A stretch of DNA of 64,000 nt from Saprospiraceae bacterium (GTDB lineage Bacteria > Bacteroidota > Bacteroidia > Chitinophagales > Saprospiraceae). Positions within the stretch are counted from its first letter, which is position 1, and every line of letters starts with the position of its first letter. Below the pieces are notes generated by a model. It saw only the letters and a list, made by a program, of their open reading frames with translations. It did no database searches and was not told the origin of the DNA. The position numbers were made by a program, and so were the translations under genes. Below, one piece after another: positions 61,501 through 64,000 of the stretch. The stretch spans positions 1 through 64,000 of the forward strand of contig JAHDHH010000017.1 in NCBI GenBank assembly GCA_020631405.1, in the 5' to 3' direction.

Positions 61501-63643
61501 TGTAGCTGTAGTGACTATCGATGGAGGTGTGAGATATCTTTGGAGTGATGGATCAGAAGCTCAGCAAAGAACTATAGAAGAGAGTGGTGTATATTCTGTA
61601 GAGATTTACAATGCTTTTGATTGCTACATTACAGAGCATGTAGTGATTGAATTTAACCAATCTTCTGCTACCACAATAGCTATTGTTGAGACTTCAGGAG
61701 ATATTGATAATGATGGATACCTGTGTTATGGTGATGCAGCTACTCTTGTTGCAACAGGAGGAGAATCTTTCGTATGGGAGGATGGATACGTCGGAGCACA
61801 AAGAGTAGTAAACCAATCAGGTACCTATAGAGTAATTACAACAAATAAGAGTGGGTGTGATGATGTTGCTGAAGCTGTTATCTCAATTGCTGACCAGCTT
61901 GAAGCGAGGATTGAGGCTACGGATTCAACTGGCGAATTACTTGGTGATGAGCCGCTTTGCTATGGTGAAGTTATTACCCTTAGAGCGGTTGCCAATGTTG
62001 ATATTGTGTGGGAGGATGGAAGTACTGCTTTAGATAGAGAGGTTTCAGAAAGTGGAACGTATAGAATCATTGCAACTCACCCAAATGGTTGTGTCAAAGA
62101 AGAAGAATTAACCATAGCATTTTCAGATGTTGTTAATGCTAGTATGCAGATTAATAACATTGAAGTAACTGATATAATCACTCTATGTCACGGAGAGTCT
62201 GTACTTGTAGAAGCAATAGGCGGATCTCTAATTGTTTGGAATGACGGAAGCACTCTTCCTAAAAGAGAATTATCAGAAAGTGGAATATATACTGCTACTG
62301 TGGCTAATGTGAGCGGTTGTAGTGAAGAAGTAAGTGTTGAGGTAATTGTTAATGAAGCATTACCTGCGACTATCAATATTTTGGAAACATCAGGACTCGA
62401 TCAGAACGATGGAATTTTGTGTGAAGGCGATTTTGCTATACTTGAAGTCAGCGAAGGATTTGAGTACATCTGGGAAGATGGCCAAGACACTAGAAGCATT
62501 GAAGTCCAGGAGTCTGGGGTATATAGAGTGAGCATTTCTAATACAGCTGGTTGCACGACTATCCAAGAAGTAACAGTTGAAACTAGGTCAAACCCTAATG
62601 CCGAAATTATTGTAATGAATAATGACGGAACAATTAATGATGGCAATACTGCTGTAGGTTGTGAAGGCGAACAATTTCTCTTAAAGGCGTCTGGTGGAGA
62701 GAATTATGTCTGGGACAATGGAGCTATTAACCTGAATCGAATTGTAACTGAAACAGGAACTTATACCGCTACAGTAACTAATGCAAATGGATGTGCTGTA
62801 GAAGAATCAAAAGAAGTAATCTTTAATGCTAATCCAGAAATCACGCTTGATATTGTAAACCAGGACGGGGTGGAAGTATATGACGGGTACTTACTTTATG
62901 GAGATACGGCTCATATGACAGCAACTGGAGGGTTGACATATTTGTGGAGTACAGGAGAGACAGACGAAACAATCTTAGTCGACCAGGAAGGATATGTATC
63001 TGTCGAAGGTGTTGATAGATATGGTTGTACAGGAGAGGCTTCAATCAATATGTACTTCTCAATCATTTTGTCATTGTCTGACATGTCAATCTATATTGAG
63101 CATGATGACAATACCAATACACTGACTTGGACAATGCCTGAGGATCTTAATGTAGGTGAGTACAAGATCGAAAGAAGAATTAATAATGGAGAATTTGTAG
63201 AAATAGCAACAGTAGATTCTCAGATGAGTATACACGACCCAATCTACTCGATAGAGGATGAGGAATTGACTCAGGCAGGCGATTACTACTATAGAATCAA
63301 TACAGTATCCACGAATGGAGATAGTGAATATAGTAAAGTGGTCCATGTAGTTGTAGACTCTCTTACTGTAGGCCAGAGTGCAAGTATGCATGTCTATCCT
63401 AACCCAAGCAGAGGCATAGTTAATATTGACTTGCCAAAATATAGTGATGAAGAATGTGCAGTGAATTTAAGAGTAAGCAATGAGCTTGGTGCTACAGTAT
63501 ATACTGAAGTACTTGCAGGAGATCAATATGCAATGGTTGAAACTTACAATGTCAACCTAGCTGGACTAGGCACTGGAATCTACTTGTTAGAAGTCATTAG
63601 ATGTAACAGTAGAACAATAGAAAGAATAATAATTACTGACTAA
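55568..63643 (+). CDS. Secreted M43 metalloprotease with 25 repeats and T9SS sorting domain (copy 3)
   Basis: The largest gene here, 2691 aa. Order: signal peptide (IITITLLLIGMQVTGQ), M43 domain with HEIGHFLNLYH (185-195) and Met-turn NMMSYY, FN3-like domain, GEVED domain (AIWLDLNRDGEFDNQEELLCQ), twenty-five ~78-aa repeats (~565-2501), second FN3-like segment (YKIERRINNGEFVEIATV) and T9SS sorting domain (YPNPSRGIVNI, AGLGTGIYLLEV). The repeat stalk alone could hold the protease far from the cell or work as an adhesin. Either ATG of the ATGATG at the start may be used. Codon use is similar to its neighbours. A terminator follows. Confidence 0.93.
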   Translation: MMNWKYIITITLLLIGMQVTGQKATLFPDHGCGAPQPTIAQIKHTLEVVDKISLNKSSDMIHIPIRVHVVAKNDGSDAVDLTEVNSAIANLNTKFLPINVGFYIADINTILNTAFSDLDILTEENALAQPNEVPDAINMFFTHRLTTNIYDICGYAFYPYDNVRSLRIFIRNECTNDIGSGTIPHEIGHFLNLYHTFNGTSKGNTHYNAEHVARSGPNSNCSTHGDYLCDTEADPIGNINNECEYINLSQDVFGDTYTPPIGNMMSYYNKMCGGDFTPGQYNRMAQALQDRLTHTSYTLTNPIYSTVANPENIEASIGANYSIDITWDDVSDNETGFIVERSEDNGSTFQPLNNGGVAANVSLYCDTSVESNVDYIYRVKPSNGNPEVYGESNMIQSELTYCIPEYQPSSCDLLEIGVGIQRVQIGPNNELDHSSECDMHAVVPESTATLTLNTGSTQPFTVQLLESDGQYVEQNLAIWLDLNRDGEFDNQEELLCQSNYLTFGSQIINGSISIPDCVTPGSMTLRVRTRYMPYGQVESPCDFYHFGESEDYTVMINQVQPQFGQIALLEYSGEQDHDGLLCDGASATLIASGGVAYEWEDGSTNATRIVSETDIYRVTVYDDEGCSDSELIAIETNDSPVASIAIGGGSTQTAFCDNEDVQLIAEGGSSYLWEDGSNNASRLVNSSGLYLVTVSNAGGCSDQASIIVTIGNSVTPAIVIVENSGTTSNDGILCDGASATLSASGGVQYNWEDGSTSAQRTVSTSGTYQVTVTNSEGCTGVESVEIVAETLTGTSIEVNETSGLVNNDAILCYGDEAILTAVGGSDYQWEDGSTSAQRTVNEPGLYSVTISNQNGCSQIIEQLVSIENNILASIQVFEDSGSTSNDGVLCQGEEATILATGGLSYLWEDGSISNSRVVNESGTYTVEAFNAQGCSKLVSIEITVTQGNNAEIAFQETSGIANHDGIICSGDDVMLLVSGGVNYTWNVGSSASQILASEAGLYQVTVEDGNGCYHTANAEVTVTNPIEASIQSLDGSPISSTYCEGQTVTLIAEGGTGVQWDNGLTISTRAISQSGTYSATVYDDNGCTATAQVSIQFVNIADQDIQVVENSGSTNNDGILCSGDSATIIASGGDSYLWEDGSTNPQREVSESGTYTVVTTSNQGCESTGSIDIVIEQEASTAIAVYENSGNENNDAILCDGDEAVLTASGGIAYLWNNGAETAQIVVTETGNYSVEIANANGCSTSEDVFVQFNLIENYTIQITEQSGLFENDGLLCLGEDAVLSIEGGVSYTWDDLSIWSQRTVKSNGMYSVTLTNADGCIAEDSVEISYAPTIEQDILILEDNGNIASNVFCQGESVNLVAPSGTAYFWNNGSDQNQIEVSNSGIYEVSVIDSYGCANEMSTSVQVIEMQSVVLTIQEDSGIASNDGFLCNGDLATLSASGGIAYMWEDGSTNPTRVIAETGVYQVTVTSIDGCTNTASREIVIDAPIAANIAMFNQSGMPVASSICAGESVLLVVDGGYDIEWIDGGTDNPRSVYSSGVYTAEVLNQSGCFEFIDITVTIEEEVEASISVIESSGNFNNDGVLCSGDYATLNAEVGSQYLWSTGSITRQIQVSNAGEYSVTVTNENGCTNIASSSITVNEPSDLTIQMISASGDVVSGPFCSQDEVYLSIDTSDDVQWLDGSIANPRLINVSGVYAIELINSNGCSVVLEKEVQFQNQLSADIVIIEESGLSVNDGLLCQGDDALLVADGGAYYQWEDGSESEERLVSESGVYTVTVSDALGCQSTAQVEVIIEQSPDLALLVSEQSGLANDDGILCHGDVAVITAQGGNTYVWDNGTINPTRTVEESGFYSIQAFSEQGCKTVGIVSVDIMPELEPSIIIQEESGVSNDGKVCYGEAMLLTAVGGQSYSWNNGSTEANLEVTQSGTYTVEVADIQGCVATESIDVIIEDEINAVISISENSGSEQNDGILCYGDVAVVTIDGGVRYLWSDGSEAQQRTIEESGVYSVEIYNAFDCYITEHVVIEFNQSSATTIAIVETSGDIDNDGYLCYGDAATLVATGGESFVWEDGYVGAQRVVNQSGTYRVITTNKSGCDDVAEAVISIADQLEARIEATDSTGELLGDEPLCYGEVITLRAVANVDIVWEDGSTALDREVSESGTYRIIATHPNGCVKEEELTIAFSDVVNASMQINNIEVTDIITLCHGESVLVEAIGGSLIVWNDGSTLPKRELSESGIYTATVANVSGCSEEVSVEVIVNEALPATINILETSGLDQNDGILCEGDFAILEVSEGFEYIWEDGQDTRSIEVQESGVYRVSISNTAGCTTIQEVTVETRSNPNAEIIVMNNDGTINDGNTAVGCEGEQFLLKASGGENYVWDNGAINLNRIVTETGTYTATVTNANGCAVEESKEVIFNANPEITLDIVNQDGVEVYDGYLLYGDTAHMTATGGLTYLWSTGETDETILVDQEGYVSVEGVDRYGCTGEASINMYFSIILSLSDMSIYIEHDDNTNTLTWTMPEDLNVGEYKIERRINNGEFVEIATVDSQMSIHDPIYSIEDEELTQAGDYYYRINTVSTNGDSEYSKVVHVVVDSLTVGQSASMHVYPNPSRGIVNIDLPKYSDEECAVNLRVSNELGATVYTEVLAGDQYAMVETYNVNLAGLGTGIYLLEVIRCNSRTIERIIITD
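57260..63075 (+). repeat. Array of 25 Ig/PKD-like repeats (copy 3)
   Basis: Units of about 222-240 bp encode the same module as copies 1 and 2. Most keep DG.LC.GD near the start and GC near the end. Units 2, 7, 11, 13, 15 and 22 have shortened openings in which the NDG turn is lost but the first cysteine stays. Unit 25 ends the array with DGYLLYGDTAHM, lacking the first cysteine. Units 3 and 4 share an identical WEDGSTSAQRTV core, a sign of local exchange. Confidence 0.88.
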
Positions 63644-63686
63644 GAGGTCAGGAGAAGAGTAATATTTTCCAAATCATCAATTAGAT

Positions 63687-63720
63687 GGGCTTTCCCAAAA
63701 GTGGGTTAAGCCCTTCTTTT
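63687..63720 (+). terminator. Rho-independent terminator after protease copy 3
   Basis: GGGCTT (63687-63692) pairs with AAGCCC (63708-63713), with an inner CCC/GGG pairing, followed by TTCTTTT. Confidence 0.8.
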
Positions 63721-63820
63721 GTTAAAAATACTCAAAACCAAAAAACAACGAATATTTACCAAAAACAGAACCCCATTTTCTGAAATAAGAATACACCCAA
63801 TCCAGGGGTCCATCTCCTAA

Positions 63821-63828
63821 TAGATTTG
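63821..63828 (+). promoter_or_regulatory. -7 element of protease copy 4
   Basis: TAGATTTG matches TAnnTTTG and lies at the same place in the leader shared with copy 3, 36 nt upstream of ATG 63864. Confidence 0.6.
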
Positions 63829-63863
63829 AGGCATAATTGATGATAACCGCTAATTTATTTAAG

Positions 63864-64000
63864 ATGGAAAAGAAAATATTTTTACTCGTAACTACAATTT
63901 TACTTTGTTTAAACTTACACAGTCAAACAACATTATCAACTCAACCTGGTTGTGGAACTCCAGAACCAACGAAGGAACAAATCAAGTACACCCTTGATAT
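63864..64000 (+). CDS. Start of a fourth M43-type secreted protease (truncated by window edge)
   Basis: Only 45 codons are inside the window. They encode a signal peptide (KKIFLLVTTILLCLNLHSQ) and the start of the mature protein, GCGTPEPTKEQIKYTLD. This is the same opening as copies 1-3 (CGVKPPTKDQIKYTLD, CGTQEPTTAEVKYTLE, CGAPQPTIAQIKHTLE). With the shared leader this makes a fourth tandem paralog very likely, although its catalytic domain cannot be seen. Confidence 0.8.
   Translation, partial: MEKKIFLLVTTILLCLNLHSQTTLSTQPGCGTPEPTKEQIKYTLD

Noticed and set aside
44734-63075. Long repeats that could be a CRISPR array or satellite DNA
   Set aside because: The period is ~234 bp, the frame stays open throughout, and the units encode a conserved protein module; no short identical repeats with unique spacers exist.

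Overview
The window is chromosomal DNA of a member of the Bacteroidota, probably a marine or aquatic free-living lineage such as Saprospiria/Chitinophagia or a flavobacterium-like group; the exact order cannot be fixed from the sequence. The evidence is threefold. Promoters carry the Bacteroidota -7 element TAnnTTTG with a TTG about 18-21 nt upstream, and Shine-Dalgarno sequences are almost absent. Very large secreted proteins end in type IX secretion (T9SS) sorting domains. Bacteroidota-typical families are present (DUF2723 membrane proteins, DUF3667, M28 lipid-era exopeptidases, GEVED domains, BBP2 porins). The DNA is AT-rich throughout with no obvious compositional island. No phage, IS element, CRISPR array or rRNA was seen; one truncated tRNA-Asp lies at the left edge.

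Layout. 1-2.5 kb: tRNA-Asp, accA-dapA, and a convergent group III truncated globin. 2.5-11.5 kb: a DUF2723 membrane protein, rpiB, an M28 peptidase, a low-complexity membrane-anchored protein, a GT-C-like membrane protein fused to TPRs, and a DUF3667 protein. 11.6-20 kb is mixed: a zincin-like lipoprotein, a tandem sulfotransferase pair of which one copy has an in-frame stop, DUF1801, two small unknowns, an Lrp/AsnC regulator, MarC, an FkbM methyltransferase, MscS, and the first of two ~510-aa Bacteroidota helical proteins. 20-29 kb is a nitrogen-assimilation cluster: PII (glnK), amtB, a BBP2-type porin and gltBD. 29-31.5 kb: a small EGF-like lipoprotein, a hotdog thioesterase and the second ~510-aa paralog. 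31.6-42.6 kb is a complete branched-chain amino acid operon in the order leuA-leuC-leuD-leuB-ilvD-ilvB-ilvN-ilvC-ilvA. 48.5-51.6 kb: a TauE/SafE permease, an Lrp/AsnC regulator and a divergent asnB.

The most striking part is 43.0-64.0 kb. Four paralogous secreted M43 (pappalysin/cytophagalysin-like) metalloproteases lie on the same strand, each with its own promoter region; terminators are visible after the second and third. Each complete one has a signal peptide, a zinc protease domain, an FN3-like domain, a GEVED domain, an array of ~78-aa two-cysteine Ig/PKD-like repeats, a second FN3-like segment and a T9SS sorting domain. The array is 14, 3 and 25 repeats in the three complete copies; the fourth runs off the right edge. 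The last repeat of every array lacks the first cysteine, a shared capping form. A stand-alone small secreted protein resembling a sorting domain, and a strongly palindromic intergenic region, precede copy 2. Copies 3 and 4 share a conserved upstream leader.

Taken together the window combines core nitrogen and amino-acid biosynthesis (PII/Amt/GOGAT, AsnB with a linked AsnC-type regulator, BCAA operon, DapA) with an expanding locus for secreted repeat-bearing proteases.
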